From Lysobacterales bacterium (GTDB lineage: Bacteria > Pseudomonadota > Gammaproteobacteria > Xanthomonadales > Rhodanobacteraceae), in contig JAAFHE010000024.1 in the NCBI GenBank assembly GCA_013298265.1, positions 1 to 14,130 on the forward strand: a stretch of 14,130 bases of DNA, read 5' to 3'. Position 1 is the first letter of the stretch; every line of letters begins with the position of its first letter. Below the pieces are notes generated by a model. The model searched no databases and was not told the origin of the DNA. It saw only the letters and a program-made list of their open reading frames with translations. Made by a program: the position numbers and the translations under genes. Positions 1-7,229 of the stretch are shown here, piece after piece.

Positions 1-894
1 CTCGGTGCGCATCTGCTGACCGCCACGGTGATACCGCTGGAACTCGTGTTCGAGCACCGCAACTATTTCGCGTCGCTGGGCGTGCTGCTGGTGGTGGCCG
101 ACGCGCTGCTGCTGTGTAGTTGGCCAGCGGCGCTGCGCCGCGGTACAGCCGTGCTTGCCGTGGCCCTGCTGGTGTTCTGGACCGCTGTCACCGCACTACG
201 CGCGCGCGAATGGAGTGACCCCGTACGTTTCGTCACGAGCGAGGCTGCCAAGCACCCGCTGTCGCCACGCGCGACATACGATCTTGCACGCACCTGGATC
301 ACCATCACGGGTTACGAGGCGGACGCACCGACCACACCACGGGTCATCGATGCGCTGACTGCCGCTCGCCGTGCGCCCGGCGGCAGCATTCTGGCGGAGC
401 ACGCCACGCTCGTCTTCGCCGCGCGCAGCGGTATGCCGGTGCAACCGTCGTGGTGGCAGGAACTGCGCGCCAAACTCGCGGCACGCCCCGCCGGCCCGCA
501 GGACATCAGCGCGCTTGCCGCGATGACCGATTGCGTCCTTGCCGCGCAATGCGATTTTCCGATCAACGAAATGCTGGACACCTACACGACAGCGCTGGCG
601 CACGGTCCCAGCGCCAATCTGCTCGGCACCTACGCGAACTACGCGTTCAATGTGCTCGGCGACTCGGAGCTGGCCTTGCGCCTCCTCGATGAAACCATCA
701 CGCTGGAACCGAAAGAACCGGAGCATCGGGTAGGACTGGTGCGCATCCTGATAGCCCTGGACCGCTTCGACGAGGCCCAGGCGCAGATCACCGCGCTGCG
801 CAAGCTGGGCCGCCTCGACCAGTACGATGACAAAGCCGAACTGCTGGAGCAGCGCCTCGCCACGCAGCGCGCGAAAACCTCGCCACGCAACTGA
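1..894 (+). CDS. C-terminal part of a membrane protein with TPR repeats (TMTC/PMT-like), 5' truncated
   Basis: The reading frame is open from base 1 to the TGA at 892-894, so this is the last 297 residues of a longer protein and the true start lies upstream. The first residues hold a VFEHRNYF motif. From memory, bacterial polytopic proteins that combine a GT-C/TMTC-like membrane part with TPRs carry a PLELVFEHRNY-type motif. Two hydrophobic segments follow, around residues 20-38 and 45-65. The remainder is soluble and helical; at roughly residues 200-265 it has TPR-like helix pairs (ANYAFNVLGDSELAL, then ALDRFDEAQAQI). Such proteins are thought to transfer or assemble glycans at the membrane with the TPR part facing the periplasm, but few are characterised. 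A glycosyltransferase gene follows 35 bases downstream. The membrane/TPR architecture is reasonably secure; the enzymatic role is inference because the catalytic N-terminal part is outside the window. Confidence 0.7.
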   Translation, partial: LGAHLLTATVIPLELVFEHRNYFASLGVLLVVADALLLCSWPAALRRGTAVLAVALLVFWTAVTALRAREWSDPVRFVTSEAAKHPLSPRATYDLARTWITITGYEADAPTTPRVIDALTAARRAPGGSILAEHATLVFAARSGMPVQPSWWQELRAKLAARPAGPQDISALAAMTDCVLAAQCDFPINEMLDTYTTALAHGPSANLLGTYANYAFNVLGDSELALRLLDETITLEPKEPEHRVGLVRILIALDRFDEAQAQITALRKLGRLDQYDDKAELLEQRLATQRAKTSPRN

Positions 895-915
895 GTCGCC
901 ATGGACAGAAATTCC

Positions 916-922
916 GAGGAGA
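916..922 (+). promoter_or_regulatory. Ribosome binding site supporting a TTG start
   Basis: GAGGAGA lies 7 bases before the TTG at 930. No ATG or GTG in the same frame lies between it and the conserved glycosyltransferase N-terminus, so this site fixes the start of the next gene at TTG. Confidence 0.6.
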
Positions 923-929
923 ACCGTGC

Positions 930-1802
930 TTGAACGCGCCATCCGCTCCCGCCCTGGTCAGCATCGGCCTGCCGGTCTACAACGAGGAGCGTTTCATCGA
1001 CGAGACCCTGCGCTCGCTGCGTGCGCTCGACTGGCCGAACCTCGAGATCATCATCTGCGACAACGCCTCGACCGACACGACGGGCGAGATTGCCCGACGC
1101 CACGCCGACGAGGATCCGCGTCTGCGTTATGAGCGGGCCGATACCAACCGCGGCGTCATCGCGAACTTCCGTCACGCCGCCGACCAGGCACGCGGCGAGT
1201 ACTTCATGTGGGCCGGCGGCCACGACCTATGGAGTAGCAATCTCGTACGCGAATGCGTGGCCCTGCTGGAAATGCACCCCGATGCGAGTCTCGCCTTCGG
1301 CAGCTCCTGCTGGATCGGCGTCGACGGTGCGCCGTTCACACGTGAGTCGGGCTGGAGCGATACGCGCGGGATTGCCGCTGCGGGGCGTTTTTTCACGATT
1401 TTCTGGGGCAACATGCATCCGGTCATGGGCCTCATGCGAGTGAGCCGCCTGCGCGAGTGCCGGCCGCTGCCGAATCTCGTCGGCGGCGATCTGGTACTGC
1501 TCTCGGAACTCGCGCTGCGTGGAGACTTTCTGCACGCGCCCGAGGCATTGTGGTCGCGTCGCGAGATCCGCGTGGAAACCCACCACGACGACAAGATCCG
1601 GCGCTACGCCAGCGCAGAATCCGGGATCAGCCGCTCGCGCCTGTCGAAGCTGTTTCCGCTCGTCAAGCTTCCGCTCGCGCTCTGCGGCGCCATCGTGCGC
1701 GCGCCATTGCGATTTGTGGACAAAGTAATGACGCTGGCGGCGCTGGTCCCGAGCCTGGCGCTGCGCTACGTGGTTGGTCGACAGAGACCGGGCGGCGAAT
1801 GA
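930..1802 (+). CDS. Family 2 glycosyltransferase
   Basis: This 290-residue protein has a GT-A fold. Its N-terminal strand VSIGLPVYNEE (about residues 10-20) is followed by the nucleotide-binding DNAST at 44-48, which is the standard family 2 arrangement. The expected metal-binding acidic motif falls at about residues 93-101 and reads FMWAGGHDLW, so only one aspartate (D99) remains where many relatives show two. The C-terminal 60 residues are basic and partly hydrophobic (around 220-240 and 255-280), suggesting membrane association. It probably transfers a sugar from a nucleotide donor to a lipid-linked or surface glycan; donor and acceptor cannot be read from sequence. The start is TTG, supported by a strong Shine-Dalgarno sequence. 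Its stop overlaps the next start in an ATGA, so the two are translationally coupled. Confidence 0.88.
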   Translation: MNAPSAPALVSIGLPVYNEERFIDETLRSLRALDWPNLEIIICDNASTDTTGEIARRHADEDPRLRYERADTNRGVIANFRHAADQARGEYFMWAGGHDLWSSNLVRECVALLEMHPDASLAFGSSCWIGVDGAPFTRESGWSDTRGIAAAGRFFTIFWGNMHPVMGLMRVSRLRECRPLPNLVGGDLVLLSELALRGDFLHAPEALWSRREIRVETHHDDKIRRYASAESGISRSRLSKLFPLVKLPLALCGAIVRAPLRFVDKVMTLAALVPSLALRYVVGRQRPGGE

Positions 1803-2728
1803 TCGCTGGTGGGACTCTGCGCCGTGTCGCGCGCATCCTGCGCGCGGTGTTCGCACCAGTCGCCGTACTGTTCCTGTTGTTCGCGGCCTATAGCGCGCGC
1901 GGCATCCTTGAGGAAACCTTGCGCCAAGCGCAACTGCTGCCGTTCCTCGGCGCGGTGCTGGCATGGGCGATTTCGCACCTGATCGCCCCTGCTCTGGCCT
2001 GGACCGTCCTGGAAGCCGACGGCGTGCGCATCGGCTACGCGCGCGCCTTGCGCATCCATGTGAGCCGGCTGCCGGCGCGCTACCTCCCCGGCGGTATCTG
2101 GCATACCGTGTCACGCGTCGCCGACTACACCACGCTGGGCGCCACGCGCGTACAGCTCACGCGCCTGGTCGTGCTCGAGAACAGCTTGCCGGTCGCGATG
2201 GCCGCCCTGCTCGGCGGCGGTGGCATGCTGCTGCTCGGACTCGCCAGGCCCATCGCCGGTGCTGCGCTAGGCCTCGGTGTGCTGCTGTTGGTGGCGTTGC
2301 CCTTCATGCTGCGACATCGGCTGCTGTCCGCCGGAGCGCGATTTCCTGTCGCGGCGTATCTGCGCGCCATCGCCGCGATGCTCGGATTCTGGAGCGTCGC
2401 GGCATTCGCTTTCTGCGCCTACTGGAGCGCGTTCCCGCAACCAGACCAGGCGCCGGCGCTCGCTGCAGTCGCCTCGGCGTATCTGCTGTCCTGGGCAGCT
2501 GGCTTTGCCATGGTGTTCGCCCCGCAGGGGCTGGGCGTGTTCGAGGGCTCCATCGCCGTACTGCTGCAAGGCGCTACGCCGTTCGTCGACGTGGTCGTGC
2601 TTGCCGCGGGCTTCCGCGCCGCGGTGCTCGGCGCCGATCTGCTCGCGTATGCGGTCTACCTTGTGCTGAACCGCATGCGCGGCTCAGCCTCGCCGGACTC
2701 AACAACGGATCAATCCGACAATCGCTAA
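1799..2728 (+). CDS. Flippase-like integral membrane protein (UPF0104 / LPG-synthase-TM family)
   Basis: This 309-residue protein has about seven or eight hydrophobic segments, for example residues 18-31, 47-70, 130-148, 152-170, 190-208, 221-240 and 262-290. Two conserved motifs of the AglD/MprF-like membrane domain are visible: RYLPGGIWHTVSR (94-106) and APQGLGVFEG (241-250). Family members include the membrane half of lysyl-phosphatidylglycerol synthase and many uncharacterised proteins in glycan and lipid clusters, where a lipid or lipid-linked sugar transport role is suspected. The start ATG overlaps the glycosyltransferase stop (ATGA). The frame stays open for a long way upstream, but that part shadows the glycosyltransferase gene and lacks family similarity. 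Its stop TAA shares bases with the stop of the convergent gene. The family call is firm; the transported substrate is unknown. Confidence 0.85.
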   Translation: MIAGGTLRRVARILRAVFAPVAVLFLLFAAYSARGILEETLRQAQLLPFLGAVLAWAISHLIAPALAWTVLEADGVRIGYARALRIHVSRLPARYLPGGIWHTVSRVADYTTLGATRVQLTRLVVLENSLPVAMAALLGGGGMLLLGLARPIAGAALGLGVLLLVALPFMLRHRLLSAGARFPVAAYLRAIAAMLGFWSVAAFAFCAYWSAFPQPDQAPALAAVASAYLLSWAAGFAMVFAPQGLGVFEGSIAVLLQGATPFVDVVVLAAGFRAAVLGADLLAYAVYLVLNRMRGSASPDSTTDQSDNR

Positions 2729-3525
2729 AGGCGGCGCAGGTATCCGTCCGGCGCGACGCTAAGCAGCAGCTTGCCCTCGATTTCCTGATCGATAGCGAAG
2801 CGCAGCGGCTTGCCGTCGGCGGCCGCGCGTCCTTCGCCATCAAGGCGACGCAGGTATTCGTGCAAGGCCGTCTTGGGATTGTTGCCCGGGGCCCAGGGCC
2901 TGTCACCGCTCGCCTCGGCGGGCAGATCTTCGACGATGCTGTCAAATACGATGCAGTAGCTGCCGGGCGATACCAGCGGCGCATAGGCCTCGAGTTCCGC
3001 GAGCACGTGATCGTGAGTGTGATTGGAATCCAGGCACAGCAATACGCGCCGACCTTCGGCGGCGGCGGCGACCTCGGCAACGACGGCTGGATCGACCGAC
3101 GATCCCTGCAGCATCCGGATGCGCGTGGCCAGCGGATGTTTTTCGATCGCATCGCGATTGTGGGCACGGATGTCGATGTCCACGCCGAGCACCGTGCGCC
3201 GCGGCTTGCGCGGGTCCAGCACTTCGCCGGCCTCGGCCGCGTCGCAGTAGTCGAGCAATGCCAGCAGCGACGCGCTGAGAATCAGCGAACCGCCGTGGGC
3301 GATGCCGGTTTCGATGATCAGGTCCGGCCGTATCGTCCAGACGAGTTCCTGCAGCGCAGCCATATCCTGCGGGTACTGGATGATGGGCCGGCCGAGCCAG
3401 AAAAAATTGTAGGAATAGCGCGCGGCGATCGACGAGCGCATGAGGGCCTGGGCATCCGACTGGAGGACGGCATCGGTGCGCATCGCGGCTATCCGCTGCC
3501 GGGATTCTTCGGTGAAATCACTCAT
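2725..3525 (-). CDS. CmcI / rhamnosyl O-methyltransferase family protein (cephalosporin hydroxylase family)
   Basis: This 266-residue protein has a Rossmann-like SAM-binding fold. Visible motifs are YSYNFFWLGRPIIQYPQD (37-54), the SAM loop ETGIAHGGS (72-80), the acidic strand end GVDID (114-118) and a metal-site-like LDSNHTHDHV (165-174). These are hallmarks of Pfam Cephalosporin hydroxylase. Despite that name, the family includes mycobacterial rhamnosyl O-methyltransferases of phenolic glycolipids, and its members in sugar operons are better read as sugar O-methyltransferases. As the last gene of the CDP-sugar operon it probably O-methylates the finished deoxysugar, either nucleotide-bound or in the glycan. 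The start ATG overlaps the stop of the upstream methyltransferase gene (ATGA). An extended in-frame N-terminus is possible but only shadows that gene. Methylation rather than hydroxylation is inference from context. Confidence 0.88.
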   Translation of the reverse strand: MSDFTEESRQRIAAMRTDAVLQSDAQALMRSSIAARYSYNFFWLGRPIIQYPQDMAALQELVWTIRPDLIIETGIAHGGSLILSASLLALLDYCDAAEAGEVLDPRKPRRTVLGVDIDIRAHNRDAIEKHPLATRIRMLQGSSVDPAVVAEVAAAAEGRRVLLCLDSNHTHDHVLAELEAYAPLVSPGSYCIVFDSIVEDLPAEASGDRPWAPGNNPKTALHEYLRRLDGEGRAAADGKPLRFAIDQEIEGKLLLSVAPDGYLRRL

Positions 3526-4592
3526 GTCTGGTCCAATGCGACGTAGTGGAAGGCGGGTCCGGCGCTGCGCTCGATCTCGTCGAGATAATTCGAATTCATG
3601 ACAACGATGCTGGCGCCTGGCTGCAGTCGTGACAGCGCCGTCGACGGCGCCAGTACCGGCAGCGCGCTGACGGCGAGGAAGCGGCCTTGTTTGGCCGGGT
3701 TGATGTCGATGGCGAAATCGAGCGGCTCGCCTCGCAGACCCAGGTGATGTGCGAACGTGACGCCTTTCGCCGCGGCACCCCAGATCACGCGTTGCCGGTC
3801 GTGCCGAAGAAGCGCCAGACAACGGTCGATGCTGCCGAAGAAATCCTCCAGCGGCGCCAGGGCCGGCGGCTGCGGCAGAGCCGGGGACGCCGGATCGCGC
3901 AAACTGGCCAGGTCGGCGACCACGTAGATGTACTGGCCGCCGAACACGTGCCCGGCGTCGATGACGCGCGCAAACAGGCGGCGGAAGTCGTCGAGGCGGA
4001 AATAATTCACATGTTCATAAAAAACATCGAACCAGGCTTTTCGCTGCAGGATCCAGTCCAGGCAGGGGACCTCGATGTAGACAAGACCGGCGCCGCCGTT
4101 CGCGCGGCGCGCGATGTCGAGGAAGGCGTAGGGATCGGGTATATGTTCGAGCACATGGCGCAAGACCACCGCGTCGCCGGTCAGGCCTAGACCGGGGGCG
4201 AACGCAGCTTTGACGATGTACGGGGAATCGCCCTCATAAGCCGGGTCGACGCCGCGAGCCTCGTAGCCTTCGCTGCGCAGACGTGCCAGGAAATCGCCCT
4301 TGCCGCAGCCGATCTCGAGAATCTGCGCGGTGCGGAAATGCCGCGCCAGCACGGCCACGACTTCGTCCAGATGCGACCGGAAGACGCCGGAGTGTCCTTG
4401 CTCGTTCTGGTAGCTCTCGTCGTACTGAAGCAGCGTCGCGTCGAACGCGACGTTGGCAACCAGGCCACTGGCGCCGTCCTGCGCAAGCACCACGTCACCG
4501 CGCGGACAGGCACGCGCCGATTCGACCGTGTCGAACATCTTGTTCTGATACACGGGAAGCTGTTCGATCCGGAGCAATTCACGCGTACTCAT
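3522..4592 (-). CDS. Class I SAM methyltransferase with a C-methyltransferase-type C-terminal domain, zinc ribbon degenerate
   Basis: This 356-residue protein has a clear SAM-binding motif ILEIGCGKGDFL (91-102), an acidic residue ending strand 2 (VDP, 115-117) and the motif FYEHVNYF (191-198), comparable to the YHEH motif of sugar C-methyltransferases. The C-terminal third has GAAAKG (272-277) and NPAKQG, the signature of the C-methyltransferase C-terminal domain (Methyltransf_14). The N-terminus still aligns in style with relatives that begin with a zinc ribbon (LPVYQN, then PRGDVVLA and FD), but the CxxC pairs are gone: the only cysteine in the first 90 residues is C29. It shares domain plan with the methyltransferase two genes upstream in transcription order. 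It probably methylates carbon or oxygen on the same nucleotide sugar. Both flanking junctions are ATGA overlaps. The fold is certain; the site of methylation is unknown. Confidence 0.87.
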   Translation of the reverse strand: MSTRELLRIEQLPVYQNKMFDTVESARACPRGDVVLAQDGASGLVANVAFDATLLQYDESYQNEQGHSGVFRSHLDEVVAVLARHFRTAQILEIGCGKGDFLARLRSEGYEARGVDPAYEGDSPYIVKAAFAPGLGLTGDAVVLRHVLEHIPDPYAFLDIARRANGGAGLVYIEVPCLDWILQRKAWFDVFYEHVNYFRLDDFRRLFARVIDAGHVFGGQYIYVVADLASLRDPASPALPQPPALAPLEDFFGSIDRCLALLRHDRQRVIWGAAAKGVTFAHHLGLRGEPLDFAIDINPAKQGRFLAVSALPVLAPSTALSRLQPGASIVVMNSNYLDEIERSAGPAFHYVALDQT

Positions 4593-5443
4593 GCGAGTCC
4601 CAGCAAGGTGTCCAATCGGCGTCGGTCGCCCCAGAATGCGCGCGGTTCGTAGTCCGGATAATCATACACGCCGCGCTCCAGTTCGATCTCCGCACCCCAT
4701 TCGTGCAACCACTGATGCACGAGTTCGAGCACGCTCCGCGGCCGGCCGCTGCAGACGTTGAAAATACCTGCAGCGCTGTCGTGCAGGGTGATTGCCGCGA
4801 TCTGCTGCGCCGCCACCGACAGGGGCTGGAAGTCGCGTACCTGATCGCCGCGCGACATCGGGAAACGCGCATCGCCGCGGGCGATGGCCGCGCGCAGCTG
4901 CGCATAGAGCGACGTCGGCGCCTGTCCTTCGCCATACAGATAGAACAGTCGCAGCCAGGCGAGCTGCAGACCGCCCTGTGTCGCCTGCACTTGGAGCGCG
5001 AGACGCAGACGGTCCTTGGCCAATGCGTAGGCCGTCACCGGCTGCGTCGGCAATGACTCGTCGAGGCAGCCTTCGCGCAGGCCGTACTCCAGACAGGTGC
5101 CGCTGACGATGAGGCGCTGCAGACCGTCATCGACGCAGCGCCGGAGGAATTCGATCTGCCGCGGCAGTTCTTCTTCCATGTGGCAGGCACCGCGATAGTT
5201 CGGCAAGCCGTGCCAGGCGAGGTGCAGGATCGCATCCGGGCGACCCAGATGCGCAAACGGCCGCGGCGGCGGCGCGGCAAGGTCGAGCGTGCAATGACTC
5301 AAGCCGCCGTTGCCGGACCACGGCGGCGCCGCTTCCGGGTCCGCGCGGCGCGATACCGCGATGACGTCCACGCCGCGCGCCAGCAGTTGCGCGACGACGG
5401 CGCGGCCGACGAACCCGCTGGCACCGGTCACCGCAATGCGCAT
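4589..5443 (-). CDS. NAD(P)-dependent sugar epimerase/dehydratase-family protein, probable 4-ketoreductase
   Basis: This 284-residue extended short-chain dehydrogenase has the nucleotide-binding glycine motif TGASGFVG (6-13), a serine/threonine region SGTCLEYG (114-121) and the catalytic Y139-x3-K143 pair (YALAK). The length and the short C-terminal substrate domain fit dTDP-sugar reductases such as RmlD or NovS-like 4-ketoreductases. In this operon it sits after the cytidylyltransferase, 4,6-dehydratase, epimerase and C-methyltransferase genes, so reducing the C4 keto group of the branched CDP-sugar is the natural missing step. A role as a 4-epimerase cannot be excluded. The start ATG shares one base with the upstream stop (TGATG). 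In-frame codons further upstream add residues that do not belong to the Rossmann fold, so the start at MRIAVTGASG is preferred. Confidence 0.85.
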   Translation of the reverse strand: MRIAVTGASGFVGRAVVAQLLARGVDVIAVSRRADPEAAPPWSGNGGLSHCTLDLAAPPPRPFAHLGRPDAILHLAWHGLPNYRGACHMEEELPRQIEFLRRCVDDGLQRLIVSGTCLEYGLREGCLDESLPTQPVTAYALAKDRLRLALQVQATQGGLQLAWLRLFYLYGEGQAPTSLYAQLRAAIARGDARFPMSRGDQVRDFQPLSVAAQQIAAITLHDSAAGIFNVCSGRPRSVLELVHQWLHEWGAEIELERGVYDYPDYEPRAFWGDRRRLDTLLGLA

Positions 5444-6669
5444 CAGTGCTGCGCCAGGAACGGCACGGCTGTGACGAAGCGCGCGCCCCATTCGCGCGCG
5501 TACGCGAGCTGCGCGGTGATTTCGGCCGCCAGATTCCAGGGCAGGATGACGATGTGATCCGGTCGGCGCCGGCGCAGCTCGTCTTCGGCGACGACGGGAA
5601 TACGGCTGCCCGGCAGGTACTTGCCCTGCTTGGCGGGATTGCGGTCGGCGACGAAGGCAAGGAGATCCGGCCGCACGCCGGCAAAGTTCAGCAAGGTATT
5701 GCCCTTTGCCGCGGCGCCGTAGGCGGCGACGGTCTCGCCGCGCCGGTGCGCATCGACGAGGAAGGCGAGGAAATCGTTCTTGACCTTTTCTGCCGCGCGC
5801 TGGAACGACGTATAGAAATTCACATCGGTAACTCCGTCGGCGCGCTCGCGCTGCAGCAGCGCTGCGACGGTTTCGCGACGTTCGTGCCGCATCGCATCGC
5901 TGCGCTGGGCGTAGACACGCAGGCTGCCGCCGTGGGTAGGCAACTCCTCGACGTCGAACACATCAAGACCGTTGGCGGCGCAGATGCGCTCGACCGCGGT
6001 CAGCGACAGGTAGGAGAAATGCTCGTGGTAAATGGTGTCGAACTGGTTGCCGGCGACGAGCCGCAGCAGATGCGGGAACTCGAAGGTGACGACGCCGGCC
6101 GGCTTTAGCGCAAGCGCAAATCCGCGCACGAAATCGTTGATGTCCGGGACGTGGGCGAGCACGTTGTTGGCGGCGATCAGATCGGCCTGGCGCCCCTGCG
6201 CGATCAGGCGCTGCGCGAGTTCGACGCCGAAGAATTCCTGTTCGATGGCGATGCCCAGCGCGCGCGCGGCGGCGGCGGTGCTGGCGGTCGGCTCGATGCC
6301 GAGGCAGGGTATGCCCTGATCCTGGAAATAGCGCAGCAGCGAGCCGTCGTTGGCGGCGACTTCCATTACCAGGCTCTGCGCGCCCAGTCCGAAACGCTCG
6401 CGCATGCGCACGGCATAGGTCGCGCAGTGCGCCAGCCAGCTAGCGGAAAAACCGCTGAAATAGGCGTAGTCCGCGTCGAACAGGGCGTGCGCGTCGGCCA
6501 TGTCCTCGGTCTGCACCAACCAGCATTCGCGACAGACAAGCACGCGCAGCGGAAACCAGCGCTCGGGTTCACGCAGCGCGGCTGCACTGAGGTAGGCATT
6601 CGACGGCGGCGAGCTGCCTAGGTCGGCAAAGCCCAGCTCCAGCGGGGCGGCACAGAAGCGGCAATTCAT
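5443..6669 (-). CDS. Sugar C-methyltransferase (NovU / TylCIII / TcaB9 type)
   Basis: This 408-residue protein shows the complete three-part architecture. An N-terminal zinc ribbon has C3-x2-C6 and C46-x2-C49. A SAM-binding core has VMEVAANDGSLL (101-112) and GIEPTAS. A C-terminal domain has GAAAKGNT (318-325) and NPAKQGKYLPG. The active-site motif TIYHEH (212-217) matches the Tyr/Glu/His cluster that deprotonates a 4-keto sugar next to the carbonyl in this family. Characterised members methylate C3 (TylCIII, TcaB9) or C5 (NovU) of 4-keto-6-deoxy nucleotide sugars; C3 and C5 cannot be told apart here. The substrate should be CDP-4-keto-6-deoxyglucose or its epimer, supplied by the RfbF and RfbG homologues of the same operon. 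It overlaps the epimerase gene upstream by an ATGA and the reductase gene downstream by a TGATG. Confidence 0.92.
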   Translation of the reverse strand: MNCRFCAAPLELGFADLGSSPPSNAYLSAAALREPERWFPLRVLVCRECWLVQTEDMADAHALFDADYAYFSGFSASWLAHCATYAVRMRERFGLGAQSLVMEVAANDGSLLRYFQDQGIPCLGIEPTASTAAAARALGIAIEQEFFGVELAQRLIAQGRQADLIAANNVLAHVPDINDFVRGFALALKPAGVVTFEFPHLLRLVAGNQFDTIYHEHFSYLSLTAVERICAANGLDVFDVEELPTHGGSLRVYAQRSDAMRHERRETVAALLQRERADGVTDVNFYTSFQRAAEKVKNDFLAFLVDAHRRGETVAAYGAAAKGNTLLNFAGVRPDLLAFVADRNPAKQGKYLPGSRIPVVAEDELRRRRPDHIVILPWNLAAEITAQLAYAREWGARFVTAVPFLAQH

Positions 6670-7229
6670 ACATCGACTCCGTCGAAGTCCGGATTGAGCA
6701 GTTCGTGGTTCTCGTCGCGGGCCGACAATCCCGCAAGCGCTTCCGGCCAGGCGATGCCCAGCCGCGGATCGCGCACATGCAGGCCGCGCTCCGCATCAGG
6801 TACGTAGGCGCACGAGTGCAGGTAGAGCAGTTCGCAATCGGCGTCCAGCGCCTGGAAGCCGTGCGCAAAGCCGGCCGGCACGAGCAGGCTGCGATGGTTG
6901 CCGGCATCCAGGATCTCGGCGTGCCAGCATAGGAAGGTCGGCGAGCCGCGGCGCAAGTCGACAGCGACATCGAAGACGCGCCCACGCAGGCAGCTGATGA
7001 GTTTGACCTCCGCATGCGGCGGCACCTGGTAGTGCAGGCCGCGCACGCTGCCCCGCTGCCGTGTCAGCGTGTGGTTGATCTGGGCGACGCGCCCATCGGG
7101 GAAATACGCGGCAAATTCCACATCGCAGAAAATCCGCTCGAAATATCCGCGTGCGTCGCCGAGCGGCAAGCGCTGCAAAACCGTCAACCCCGCAAGGGGC
7201 GTGGCCAGCCGCTCGAAGCGCGCCGTCAT
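6666..7229 (-). CDS. RmlC-like nucleotide-sugar 3,5-epimerase (or 3- or 5-epimerase)
   Basis: This 187-residue cupin is the usual size for dTDP-4-dehydrorhamnose 3,5-epimerases. It has RGSVRGLHYQ with the likely catalytic base H66, VKLISCLRGRVFDVAVDLR (75-93), VPAGFAHGF (117-125), Y142 in the position of the catalytic tyrosine, and D172 that would pair with the histidine. All hallmark active-site residues appear present, so it should epimerise next to the 4-keto group. The operon feeds it a CDP-linked substrate, not dTDP, so the rfbC/rmlC name is avoided. The noviose pathway enzyme NovW, of the same family, acts mainly at C3. The start MTARFERL overlaps the upstream stop by an ATGA; longer in-frame versions only extend into the dehydratase gene. 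Confidence 0.9.
   Translation of the reverse strand: MTARFERLATPLAGLTVLQRLPLGDARGYFERIFCDVEFAAYFPDGRVAQINHTLTRQRGSVRGLHYQVPPHAEVKLISCLRGRVFDVAVDLRRGSPTFLCWHAEILDAGNHRSLLVPAGFAHGFQALDADCELLYLHSCAYVPDAERGLHVRDPRLGIAWPEALAGLSARDENHELLNPDFDGVDV

Noticed and set aside
1963..3546. Long + strand frame (527 codons) crossing the convergent junction
   Set aside because: It overlaps the flippase-like gene in another frame and is antisense to the CmcI-family gene. The Arg/Ala-rich translation has no domain.
4019..4024. Run of six A in the second methyltransferase gene as a slippage site
   Set aside because: Six A is common by chance, and the frame is intact with conserved motifs on both sides.
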